DNA of 64,000 nucleotides from Bimastos eiseni (taxonomy: Eukaryota > Annelida > Clitellata > Crassiclitellata > Lumbricidae), in assembly GCA_959347315.1 (NCBI GenBank), contig OY365809.1:3141953-3205952 (forward strand). Direction: 5' to 3'. Numbering within the stretch: position 1 is the stretch's first letter; each line of letters starts with the position of its first letter. Under the pieces are notes generated by a model. The model ran no database searches, was not told the DNA's origin, and saw only the letters and a program-made list of their open reading frames with translations. The position numbers and the translations under genes are program-made. Below are positions 19,430 through 31,842 of this stretch, one piece after another.

Positions 19430-19550
19430 TTTGATACACTGACGGTCTGTCGGTGGGAAGATGAAAAGACAAGTGATAGGACTGCCCGCCCGCCCGCCCG
19501 CCCGCCCGCCCGCCCGCCCGGCCGCCCGCCCGCCCTCCCTCATACACCGA
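19430..19550 (+). repeat. dispersed repeat leading into (CCCG)n
   Basis: CACTG..GTCGGTGGGAAGATGA followed by about 14 CCCG units. Relatives of the first part are at 46425-46490 and 49485-49560. The (CCCG)n is long here and only about three units in the second direct repeat (39296-39308). Confidence 0.65.
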
Positions 19551-20177
19551 GGCTGATAAAATTAAGTTGCCACCACTTCATAATTATGGCCATGTCAGTG
19601 ATTATGGCTACCTCAGGGTTAAAGGGACTATTCCTGGACTGTTAATGGAGGGGTAGAGATGGAGTAATGTGACACTCTAACGCGAAGAGCATCGCGCGAC
19701 CCTCCCAGAGGTCGATTCTTGCATTCACCAGGTGGCGCTGGTAAAATGAACGATAGGACGCTTTGCAGTTTGCATGGGCCAGGGCTATAAAAACCAAGGT
19801 TTTTCAAAGAAAGTTTTTAGATATTTTAGATTTTTAAAGATAGGCTATTTTTGTTTTATTAACGTACGCACACGAAGAACTTCTAATACAATGTAGGCCT
19901 AAAAGTATCACATTAACGACAAATCCAGTTAAATTAAGAATGTTATGTAAACGTCGCAAACGACATTTCCCATAAATTTTGAAATATTTACTTTAAAAGT
20001 AAAATACATCTAATTTTTGCTTCTTAGGTTTTATATAGATACATTTCTATAAACTAGTTTTTTCAATTCAATTGCGCAGCCCCTTGCATGGCTGCCGTAC
20101 AGCTAAATTTTACTCATGTGATAACTTGTGAGCATCCGTTCTTACTATGTAATCATACAGCGCTGAGTGCGGTCCGC

Positions 20178-20395
20178 GGCCTACTTATAGTTTCGAGGAC
20201 TCCAACTTACTAACACTAACCCTAGCACTAACCCTAAACGACCCTCACGACGCCTAAACTGACTCTAACCGACCTTCAGGATGCTTAACCCGACCATCAC
20301 AACGCATAACTTAAAGAAATTATAGGTCTTTTAGAGTGCGCATATGATTTGCAAAATATGCGTAAGTTGGAGTCCCCGAAACTATAAATAAGCCC
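20178..20395. mobile_element. MITE-like palindrome inside left direct repeat
   Basis: Left arm GGCCTACTTATAGTTTCGAG then GACTCCAACTTAC; right arm GTAAGTTGGAGTCC then CCGAAACTATAAATAAGCC, so terminal inverted repeats of about 33 bases around a core of ACTAACCCTA-like, telomere-resembling words. Identical layout at 39964-40180. Confidence 0.75.
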
Positions 20396-20958
20396 GGTCA
20401 GCTACTTAGAATTTAATAATCTTCTGTCTTGCATTACTTCTCTTAACCGAAATGTGAAGTAGAGGTAAAAGTTTTAGAGCTCAACGACGATGGAAAATTG
20501 TCACCAACGACTCAAGTAATCATCAAGCTAGTGAATGATGCAGTGAAAATAAATTAATGACTCTACACAAGGTTAGTAACACTTGAGATTCTCAATTTAA
20601 GTTATTATTAACTACTAATCTTTTATTTGAAAAAAATGGCCGCGTTTGTTGGCTCCGTAGACTAGACACAATTCTATGCTATTGGCGTTGTTGTTATATG
20701 ACTATTCATGAAACATCCCTCGTGAATATTCGGAGATTTCCGTAGCCGTTCGGCAATCGATCACCACTTCTGGGTAAACCTGGTTTTTCTTTGTCGCTGC
20801 GTCGATTTATTCGAGGTTCGACACCCAGACAGATCCAGCTGTTGCTAAAACTCGGCGGTCTATCTTTCGAGTTCAGCCTCCATCGGCCACTCCCAAAGTT
20901 GTGCAGAACATCGGAAATTTATTTGGATACGGAGAATAATCGCAGGATTTTATTATTC

Positions 20959-20969
20959 AAAATGGCGGC
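20959..20969 (+). promoter_or_regulatory. YY1-type site overlapping a short ATG frame
   Basis: AAAATGGCGGC fits the YY1 consensus AANATGGCGGC. Its ATG opens a 12-codon frame (MAAQTTSSAGGN) ending TAA. Same in the right direct repeat at 40745. Such sites are typical around transcription starts; function here is inference. Confidence 0.4.
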
Positions 20970-21224
20970 GCAGACAACGTCTTCGGCTGGTGGTAATTAA
21001 TAATATAGCATATATTTACATGCCTTTGATAAATATTCATATTTTAATTGTTGCATAATTATACAAGTTTTTAATTACCCACGCGGCGGTGCTTTTGAGC
21101 GAGAGAAGCAAATGCGAATGGGCATAATTTTGTGAATAAAATGTATGGTTATCCACTGCGTTACGCAAACATTCCCCAACTTCGGGGTTCACCCGAAACC
21201 CAAATCAACGAAAGTTGATTGAAG

Positions 21225-23894
21225 TATTTGAATAAGATAACGATGGCGCAGCGGATTATAATTATGAATACTTGGTCGCAGCGCGACGTGGTATATAGTT
21301 TACCCATATCAAGATACGTTCTGCCATAGAAGGCAACTGTAATGCTGAGTGTATATGAACATTTATACACCGCCGATCAAAAACAAAGCAGACCCGCGTT
21401 TATCTGCACTTTGCTAAATGTCATTACGGTATCAACGGTACCATAACAACTGTCACCAAAAGCACACACTTAACTAAAGAAACTAAACTAAGTAGATGGG
21501 TCACCAATGGTGTGCCCACGCACACATGTGCAGCCAACGAACAGATTTACGTCTAACGTTGAAAGATGGAATCGATGTTGAAAGTCTATGGACCAAGTGA
21601 CATCCATAGAGCACAGAAACGACAGGGTGCAGCGCTATGTGCAACACAGCGATGCATCGAGAAGATGGAGCGTCTACGCCTATTCGTCGAGAATCTAGGT
21701 ATACGTAGGAAATATATTCGTCGAGAATCTAGGTATACGTAGGAAATATATTCGTCGAGAATCTAGGAATACGATAAACGTATAATTATGTGCTTCATAA
21801 CAAAGGATACCAGTCACGATAACACCAGAATCGTCATGCTCTGAACCCGCAAATGACCCTCAGTATAAACCACGGTTGATTTTATTTTCTGAGTCGGAGT
21901 GCACGTATGTCACGGATTACACATCTTTGTCAATTCGTTTTTTCGTACTAAATATAACGATTGGAGCATGTAGCGATGTCAATGAGATAGGTGTCGTGGG
22001 GTATACGCGTAGCTGCGAATAAGCTGGTACCCGTGGATTCGCTTTTGTGGCCGCCGTAGTAATGTTGAGACCATAATTACGATTACCATTAGCTCCGTAG
22101 GATCAACTCTCAGCAGCACGTAGCGATTGGAGCGTCCGCAAAATGAGAACGAGAAGCAGAGAAACAGACATACACAGAAACATGCAGAGACAAAGACAGA
22201 CATAGATAGAGTCTAGAGGCATATAGAGACAGAGACAGAGAGAAGAGCCATCGTGTGATTGGAGTCAATCCAGTCATAGACAGATTAAACATACATCTGT
22301 GTCTACACGCTCCCAATTGTGGTTGTCATGGCGATAGATTAGGATCGACCGCTCGTCATAATAAGAACGACGTGGCGACGTGAAATTTTGAGACTGTGAC
22401 GTAACGGACGAGGCACCTTTGCTCCCCTTACAACGACAACGAAAATATCTCATGAATACGATACAAAAACGACCTCCCTCCCATTCCCACGATATATACA
22501 TATATATATTTATATATGTATAAAAATATATGTGTGTGTCAGTGAGTGCGTGCGTTCGTACGCGCGAGCTTGTGTGCGTGCGCGCGCGCGTGTGTGTGTG
22601 GGTGTGCAGTGTGGGTGTGTGGGTGTGGGTGTGGGTGTGTGTGTGCGTGCATGCGTGAGTGCGTGCGTCTGTGATTCACCGTGTAGAAATGGATAGAATG
22701 GATAGAACGAATAGACAACGCGACTGAGTTCACGATCCTAAAATTGTCCCAATCCCAAGTGGAGCATCTTTTTAAGACAGGGCTCAAGATAAATATTCTT
22801 AACTCTGGCAGATTTAACCCAGATAAAGAAACGCCCTAACGTCATCTTCATCCAGGACAGCTGGTTCAATGCGGGCAAACGCATCAGGGTCAATAAATGA
22901 ACATGGTCATTTTAACCTAAAATGTCGGTTAGAATGGATATTTAACCAACTTTGTCTTACCGACAAATGGAACTACACCTTAGGGTCACGTTTACGGACG
23001 GAAACTAATTAATTAATCTCAATCCGTGCCCACTGACCCAGTCTAGATATTATCTACAATATACTAAAGTATTCTGAATAAGGGCATTGTAAAAATTAGC
23101 TGCGGTCTAAGTCTTATATTAGAACACTTTGTGATTATAAAGATAATCAGCGTTGTCCTCCCTCTTTATCCAGGCTTGGGACTGGCACTGCCTGAGTGCT
23201 AGCAGTTGTTTAGTTTTTTAAATATTGTCTTGCAACTTCTTTTACTAATGTAAATACAAGTTAGTGCTTTAATAATGTGTTTAACAGATGAGGTTATCAG
23301 TCAAGCAACTTGATTAGACATTTACGGTCAAGACTTTTAAGTAACACTCTTATCAAAAACGTTTGTAACTACATGCATATTGGCGCTGGGATCAGTGCTT
23401 TATTTCTTCAAAAGAAATGTCCCTAAAATTAGCTACCCGTACTGTATCAAATGAACTCAATTATATAGGACACATGATCAGACACTAGGCACTTACTTAT
23501 GAAATTTAGAATGCAAAAAATTCAATTGTTAAGTTTTTATATCAAATTTCTGAGATTCTGCGCACCTAATATTTTTATTTCTTGCATATCGGAAAAAGGT
23601 GCCTGAAAAAAAGCACTGACTTTAACGCATACTAACTCTAGACCTGGTTATTCAAGATGTGTGAGACAAATAAACTATGGTCCCTATTTTGACCAACTGC
23701 TTGTACCGCACTTTGGTTTACAATGCGTTTCAAGTGATTTCCTCGAAAGTTTAACCACCCTGGGGAATATACGGTCATGCAGTCTCTGTCTTATGGAATA
23801 GAGTTGTTGCCTCAGATGTGGAAGGAGTTGGTTCAACACAAGCAGGACATATGGTGCCAGTCCACCTTTCTACATAATTACTCAAAGGTAGGGT

Positions 23895-23942
<48 letters not shown>

Positions 23943-25172
23943 AATCCATATATATATATAGATAAATGTTAAGTAGTTACTAAAATTAGTAAACTGAGCA
24001 GCCTAACCTTATAATAACTCATCGTGTATTCCTTCGTAAATATAATTACCTCAATGCACCGCCCCCTCTCGACTGTCTGGGGCCACGGAGTGAATACATG
24101 TATGCATACATAAAATTTGCTGTTTGATGAGATTGTGCCGTTTCGCCCTCCTTCCTTCGCCAGCCGTTGGACTGATACTGACAGAGTACGAATAGTGGTG
24201 GGTGTTCAACCGGTTTATGTAAAAATAAAAAAAATTATGTAGGTACGACCATAAATCATATCACGATGTTAGGCTAGCAAAACCGTAGAGGACCAGTGGT
24301 TTGCAGAGTATTCTAAACAAACTTCCAACTCATCACAACCATTAACCAAAATATTATTACATTTTTGTCACCCGAGGAAGAATTTTTTGATCAATATTTG
24401 TATTATCTCCAAAATAATTCAGACGTCATTATTTGATTTCAATGATACGTGGTATCAATGATACGTGGTATCAATGATACGTATACAGTATGGTCGTTTA
24501 AAGACACGAATTATATTTGATATCATTATTATGAACTCTTCTCCATTGACAGGACTCATGGTTTGAGGAATTGTCATGTAGGCATTTGTAGAGAAAGCTT
24601 GAAATATATATAGGGCGTTGAAGTTGTTTTGAAGGTGTTTAACGACATGTTCAATCACTCTTATTATTCTGTTTCAGTAGTATGACCCAATGATATAATA
24701 TATCTCAATGGTATGCCCCATAGAATTACGTCGTCATCCTGTGGCTGGAAGAGTCAATAATATCTGGTGCATTATGACGTCATTGTTACATTGCCTTAAC
24801 GATTTACATGTAATTCTCATCTGCCTCTGAAATCATGATACCCGCCTAGGCTTCGTCCGCATCATCTCCGATTTCCATGGATTTCAGCTGGTCCCATTCC
24901 AGGTTTTTGCTGGCACGCTTATTTTGTTTATTTGCGACCGTTGACCTCGATCACTATCATGGTGACTTCATAGAAGCTAATCACATTATGCTTCGTGGCA
25001 AAGCGGAACATCGAAGCTTCTGAAGGCAGCAGACTGGCGCGTATGCTTATTATTATGACGTCATCATGCAACAAAATAACTGAATGCAAATAAATAACCA
25101 TATACATATATACATACATATATATATACCCATATACATATACATATTTATATGTATATAAACCCATATACT

Positions 25173-25208
<36 letters not shown>

Positions 25209-26515
25209 TGCGTATTATGATGTCATATTTGTAGTACACTAAGATGAATGTGACGTAATTCATTAAGTAAGTCATTTTGTTACATGAAAGCGAGAATTGT
25301 GATTGATCCTAAAAATGATTTTGAACAGCGATTGGCTTCAGACGCACTGTCTAAATCGACAGAATCCTACAATGGAGAGCTTCTGACGAGTCTTTCTAAA
25401 AATGCGCTAAACGAATAAGCAATTACAATAGCAATTATCCGCTAATGCCGGGCATAGGATTGGATAGTCTTACGCCTGCCATAATCAAGCGATCCAATTA
25501 GAGTCTTATGTTTCGACCAGCAGGTGTTGCCAACCCGTGCTATGTAAACCAATTAAAGATGGTTAATGGCGTTTCATACTGTGTCCACTGCATAAATAGG
25601 CGAGAGAAATATTTGCAACCATACTTCCAAACAAACTCTCCGATGCGGATCGTCTGATGCAATCCAATGAACTAGTAGAGTTCAAGCGATAGCTGTGTGG
25701 CGTTATATCTCGGTATGATGTCGCTCCGCATCTAACTTCGACTACACAGATGGCCAGTTCTACAATGGTCCGACATGGGATCAAGAACACGGATGAATCT
25801 GAGTACAGATCGACGCAAAGGCAAACTTTTCTTTCTATTTACAATATAAGACTCGTAGAGTTTTCCTGCTATAATTTTGGCCCCATACACTGCCATATTT
25901 GCCAAGCAGATTTGATTGAAGGCAAATTATATATCCACGGTCATCATGGACTTTTAACTTGACTCCGCTAATACATCCTTTACCGAATCACGCGTCGAGT
26001 TTCTCCCGCAACGGATTTTGCCAAGATCTGCCATGATCAAGCAATTATGACTTTAGTACATGCGGACTTACATATTTCCTCGCTAAACTAAACTGGTGAG
26101 CGAGTTTTACAATGTAATCCCAGAGACCTGTCTGACTAACCTACTGGGTTCTTTGTCGAGTTCTTAGTAAAATACTGTCTCGCTATAAATAACATGTCAA
26201 ACAGAATGCTTTCGAGTACGCATACGACATATGGTGTGTAATGTGGAAGCACACGATCGACTCCACGCTGTCAACAGCGAGTAAACTGATGGCGTGAATA
26301 ATTTTCAAACCATTTAAGACAATAGAATGGTTTGACAAGACATATTAAATAACGTGTTAATTTCACCATCGTCAAGTGGCGCAAAATATATACAAGAAAA
26401 AAAGTGTAAAACATTTTTGGGACTAGTTAGGCACAAAACAAAATATGCAAAGCATAATTCAACGAACCGAGAAATAAATTATTCGCATGAACGCAATTAA
26501 ACTGAAATTTATTAT
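21225..26515 (+). repeat. 5.3-kb tandem unit, copy 1
   Basis: 5,291 bases beginning TATTTGAATAAGATAACG. Repeated as copy 2 at 26516 and copy 3 at 31843. No frame above about 115 codons, and the longest ones are (TA)n artefacts; no protein family recognised. Contains a complex TG/CG microsatellite (about 22530-22665), (TA)n runs at 23897 and 25178, a triple ATCAATGATACGTGGT repeat near 24440, and a triple TATTCGTCGAGAATCTAGG repeat near 21680-21780. Copy 1 lacks 31 bases present in copies 2 and 3 (at 23410). Confidence 0.95.
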
Positions 26516-29219
26516 TATTTGAATAAGATAACGATGGCGCAGCGGATTATAATTATGAATACTTGGTCGCAGCGCGACGTGGTATATAGTTTACCCATAT
26601 CAAGATACGTTCTGCCATAGAAGGCAACTGTAATGCTGAGTGTATATGAACATTTATACACCGCCGATCAAAAACAAAGCAGACCCGCGTTTATCTGCAC
26701 TTTGCTAAATGTCATTACGGTATCAACGGTACCATAACAACTGTCACCAAAAGCACACACTTAACTAAAGAAACTAAACTAAGTAGATGGGTCACCAATG
26801 GTGTGCCCACGCACACATGTGCAGCCAACGAACAGATTTACGTCTAACGTTGAAAGATGGAATCGATGTTGAAAGTCTATGGACCAAGTGACATCCATAG
26901 AGCACAGAAACGACAGGGTGCAGCGCTATGTGCAACACAGCGATGCATCGAGAAGATGGAGCGTCTACGCCTATTCGTCGAGAATCTAGGTATACGTAGG
27001 AAATATATTCGTCGAGAATCTAGGTATACGTAGGAAATATATTCGTCGAGAATCTAGGAATACGATAAACGTATAATTATGTGCTTCATAACAAAGGATA
27101 CCAGTCACGATAACACCAGAATCGTCATGCTCTGAACCCGCAAATGACCCTCAGTATAAACCACGGTTGATTTTATTTTCTGAGTCGGAGTGCACGTATG
27201 TCACGGATTACACATCTTTGTCAATTCGTTTTTTCGTACTAAATATAACGATTGGAGCATGTAGCGATGTCAATGAGATAGGTGTCGTGGGGTATACGCG
27301 TAGCTGCGAATAAGCTGGTACCCGTGGATTCGCTTTTGTGGCCGCCGTAGTAATGTTGAGACCATAATTACGATTACCATTAGCTCCGTAGGATCAACTC
27401 TCAGCAGCACGTAGCGATTGGAGCGTCCGCAAAATGAGAACGAGAAGCAGAGAAACAGACATACACAGAAACATGCAGAGACAAAGACAGACATAGATAG
27501 AGTCTAGAGGCATATAGAGACAGAGACAGAGAGAAGAGCCATCGTGTGATTGGAGTCAATCCAGTCATAGACAGATTAAACATACATCTGTGTCTACACG
27601 CTCCCAATTGTGGTTGTCATGGCGATAGATTAGGATCGACCGCTCGTCATAATAAGAACGACGTGGCGACGTGAAATTTTGAGACTGTGACGTAACGGAC
27701 GAGGCACCTTTGCTCCCCTTACAACGACAACGAAAATATCTCATGAATACGATACAAAAACGACCTCCCTCCCATTCCCACGATATATACATATATATAT
27801 ATTTATATATGTATAAAAATATATGTGTGTGTCAGTGAGTGCGTGCGTTCGTACGCGCGAGCTTGTGTGCGTGCGCGCGCGCGTGTGTGTGTGGGTGTGC
27901 AGTGTGGGTGTGTGGGTGTGGGTGTGGGTGTGTGTGTGCGTGCATGCGTGAGTGCGTGCGTCTGTGATTCACCGTGTAGAAATGGATAGAATGGATAGAA
28001 CGAATAGACAACGCGACTGAGTTCACGATCCTAAAATTGTCCCAATCCCAAGTGGAGCATCTTTTTAAGACAGGGCTCAAGATAAATATTCTTAACTCTG
28101 GCAGATTTAACCCAGATAAAGAAACGCCCTAACGTCATCTTCATCCAGGACAGCTGGTTCAATGCGGGCAAACGCATCAGGGTCAATAAATGAACATGGT
28201 CATTTTAACCTAAAATGTCGGTTAGAATGGATATTTAACCAACTTTGTCTTACCGACAAATGGAACTACACCTTAGGGTCACGTTTACGGACGGAAACTA
28301 ATTAATTAATCTCAATCCGTGCCCACTGACCCAGTCTAGATATTATCTACAATATACTAAAGTATTCTGAATAAGGGCATTGTAAAAATTAGCTGCGGTC
28401 TAAGTCTTATATTAGAACACTTTGTGATTATAAAGATAATCAGCGTTGTCCTCCCTCTTTATCCAGGCTTGGGACTGGCACTGCCTGAGTGCTAGCAGTT
28501 GTTTAGTTTTTTAAATATTGTCTTGCAACTTCTTTTACTAATGTAAATACAAGTTAGTGCTTTAATAATGTGTTTAACAGATGAGGTTATCAGTCAAGCA
28601 ACTTGATTAGACATTTACGGTCAAGACTTTTAAATAACACTCTTATCAAAAACGTTTGTAACTACATGCATATTGGCGCTGGGATCAGTGCTTTATTTCT
28701 TCAAAAAATGTGCCGGAATGCACCGATTTTGTCCAAAGAAATGTCCCTAAAATTAGGCTACCCGTACTGTATCAAATGAACTCAATTATATAGGACACAT
28801 GATCAGACACTAGGCACTTACTTATGAGATTTAGAATGCAAAAAATTCAATTGTTAAGTTTTTATATCAAATTTCTGAGATTCTGCGCACCTAATATTTT
28901 TATTTCTTGCATATCGGAAAAAGGTGCCTGAAAAAAAGCACTGACTTTAACGCATACTAACTCTAGACCTGGTTATTCAAGATGTGTGAGACAAATAAAC
29001 TATGGTCCCTATTTTGACCAACTGCTTGTACCGCACTTTGGTTTACAATGCGTTTCAAGTGATTTCCTCGAAAGTTTAACCACCCTGGGGAATATACGGT
29101 CATGCAGTCTCTGTCTTATGGAATAGAGTTGTTGCCTCAGATGTGGAAGGAGTTGGTTCAACACAAGCAGGACATATGGTGCCAGTCCACCTTTCTACAT
29201 AATTACTCAAAGGTAGGGT

Positions 29220-29269
<50 letters not shown>

Positions 29270-30499
29270 AATCCATATATATATATAGATAAATGTTAAG
29301 TAGTTACTAAAATTAGTAAACTGAGCAGCCTAACCTTATAATAACTCATCGTGTATTCCTTCGTAAATATAATTACCTCAATGCACCGCCCCCTCTCGAC
29401 TGTCTGGGGCCACGGAGTGAATACATGTATGCATACATAAAATTTGCTGTTTGATGAGATTGTGCCGTTTCGCCCTCCTTCCTTCGCCAGCCGTTGGACT
29501 GATACTGACAGAGTACGAATAGTGGTGGGTGTTCAACCGGTTTATGTAAAAATAAAAAAAATTATGTAGGTACGACCATAAATCATATCACGATGTTAGG
29601 CTAGCAAAACCGTAGAGGACCAGTGGTTTGCAGAGTATTCTAAACAAACTTCCAACTCATCACAACCATTAACCAAAATATTATTACATTTTTGTCACCC
29701 GAGGAAGAATTTTTTGATCAATATTTGTATTATCTCCAAAATAATTCAGACGTCATTATTTGATTTCAATGATACGTGGTATCAATGATACGTGGTATCA
29801 ATGATACGTATACAGTATGGTCGTTTAAAGACACGAATTATATTTGATATCATTATTATGAACTCTTCTCCATTGACAGGACTCATGGTTTGAGGAATTG
29901 TCATGTAGGCATTTGTAGAGAAAGCTTGAAATATATATAGGGCGTTGAAGTTGTTTTGAAGGTGTTTAACGACATGTTCAATCACTCTTATTATTCTGTT
30001 TCAGTAGTATGACCCAATGATATAATATATCTCAATGGTATGCCCCATAGAATTACGTCGTCATCCTGTGGCTGGAAGAGTCAATAATATCTGGTGCATT
30101 ATGACGTCATTGTTACATTGCCTTAACGATTTACATGTAATTCTCATCTGCCTCTGAAATCATGATACCCGCCTAGGCTTCGTCCGCATCATCTCCGATT
30201 TCCATGGATTTCAGCTGGTCCCATTCCAGGTTTTTGCTGGCACGCTTATTTTGTTTATTTGCGACCGTTGACCTCGATCACTATCATGGTGACTTCATAG
30301 AAGCTAATCACATTATGCTTCGTGGCAAAGCGGAACATCGAAGCTTCTGAAGGCAGCAGACTGGCGCGTATGCTTATTATTATGACGTCATCATGCAACA
30401 AAATAACTGAATGCAAATAAATAACCATATACATATATACATACATATATATATACCCATATACATATACATATTTATATGTATATAAACCCATATACT

Positions 30500-30535
<36 letters not shown>

Positions 30536-31842
30536 TGCGTATTATGATGTCATATTTGTAGTACACTAAGATGAATGTGACGTAATTCATTAAGTAAGTC
30601 ATTTTGTTACATGAAAGCGAGAATTGTGATTGATCCTAAAAATGATTTTGAACAGCGATTGGCTTCAGACGCACTGTCTAAATCGACAGAATCCTACAAT
30701 GGAGAGCTTCTGACGAGTCTTTCTAAAAATGCGCTAAACGAATAAGCAATTACAATAGCAATTATCCGCTAATGCCGGGCATAGGATTGGATAGTCTTAC
30801 GCCTGCCATAATCAAGCGATCCAATTAGAGTCTTATGTTTCGACCAGCAGGTGTTGCCAACCCGTGCTATGTAAACCAATTAAAGATGGTTAATGGCGTT
30901 TCATACTGTGTCCACTGCATAAATAGGCGAGAGAAATATTTGCAACCATACTTCCAAACAAACTCTCCGATGCGGATCGTCTGATGCAATCCAATGAACT
31001 AGTAGAGTTCAAGCGATAGCTGTGTGGCGTTATATCTCGGTATGATGTCGCTCCGCATCTAACTTCGACTACACAGATGGCCAGTTCTACAATGGTCCGA
31101 CATGGGATCAAGAACACGGATGAATCTGAGTACAGATCGACGCAAAGGCAAACTTTTCTTTCTATTTACAATATAAGACTCGTAGAGTTTTCCTGCTATA
31201 ATTTTGGCCCCATACACTGCCATATTTGCCAAGCAGATTTGATTGAAGGCAAATTATATATCCACGGTCATCATGGACTTTTAACTTGACTCCGCTAATA
31301 CATCCTTTACCGAATCACGCGTCGAGTTTCTCCCGCAACGGATTTTGCCAAGATCTGCCATGATCAAGCAATTATGACTTTAGTACATGCGGACTTACAT
31401 ATTTCCTCGCTAAACTAAACTGGTGAGCGAGTTTTACAATGTAATCCCAGAGACCTGTCTGACTAACCTACTGGGTTCTTTGTCGAGTTCTTAGTAAAAT
31501 ACTGTCTCGCTATAAATAACATGTCAAACAGAATGCTTTCGAGTACGCATACGACATATGGTGTGTAATGTGGAAGCACACGATCGACTCCACGCTGTCA
31601 ACAGCGAGTAAACTGATGGCGTGAATAATTTTCAAACCATTTAAGACAATAGAATGGTTTGACAAGACATATTAAATAACGTGTTAATTTCACCATCGTC
31701 AAGTGGCGCAAAATATATACAAGAAAAAAAGTGTAAAACATTTTTGGGACTAGTTAGGCACAAAACAAAATATGCAAAGCATAATTCAACGAACCGAGAA
31801 ATAAATTATTCGCATGAACGCAATTAAACTGAAATTTATTAT
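26516..31842 (+). repeat. 5.3-kb tandem unit, copy 2
   Basis: 5,327 bases, nearly identical to copy 1. Differences seen: the extra segment at about 28708-28738, TTTAAATAACAC versus TTTAAGTAACAC, AATTAGGCTACCC versus AATTAGCTACCC, and slightly different (TA)n lengths. Copy 3 shares the copy 2 states. Confidence 0.95.

Larger units (their letters stand above)
19468..21215 (+). repeat. left 1.75-kb direct repeat of the 21.5-kb block
   Basis: Starts GACAAGTGATAGGACTGCCC and ends AAATCAACGAAAGT. It matches 39281-41001 nearly throughout with a few per cent or less substitutions and small indels. It contains a MITE-like palindrome (20178-20395), a sequence resembling the foldback family at 53 kb (about 20088-20165), and an AAAATGGCGGC site. 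Position at both ends of the block suggests LTRs, but the ends are not TG...CA and I see no target duplication, primer-binding site or polypurine tract. It may be a non-autonomous LTR element or the product of a large segmental duplication. Confidence 0.85.

Noticed and set aside
21240..21255. TGGCGCAGCGG as a tRNA primer-binding site at the start of the 5.3-kb unit
   Set aside because: It is 25-30 bases inside the unit, is not adjacent to the direct repeat, and matches no tRNA 3' end that I can name with confidence.
24928..25275. 115-codon - strand frame in each 5.3-kb unit
   Set aside because: Half of it is (TA)n-encoded YIYI; no family resemblance; the copies stay alike simply because the units are young.
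25750..25962. 70-codon + frame with CHICQ motif in the 5.3-kb unit, taken as a possible zinc-binding protein
   Set aside because: Only one CxxC-like pair, overlapping open frame on the other strand, and no splice or start context.
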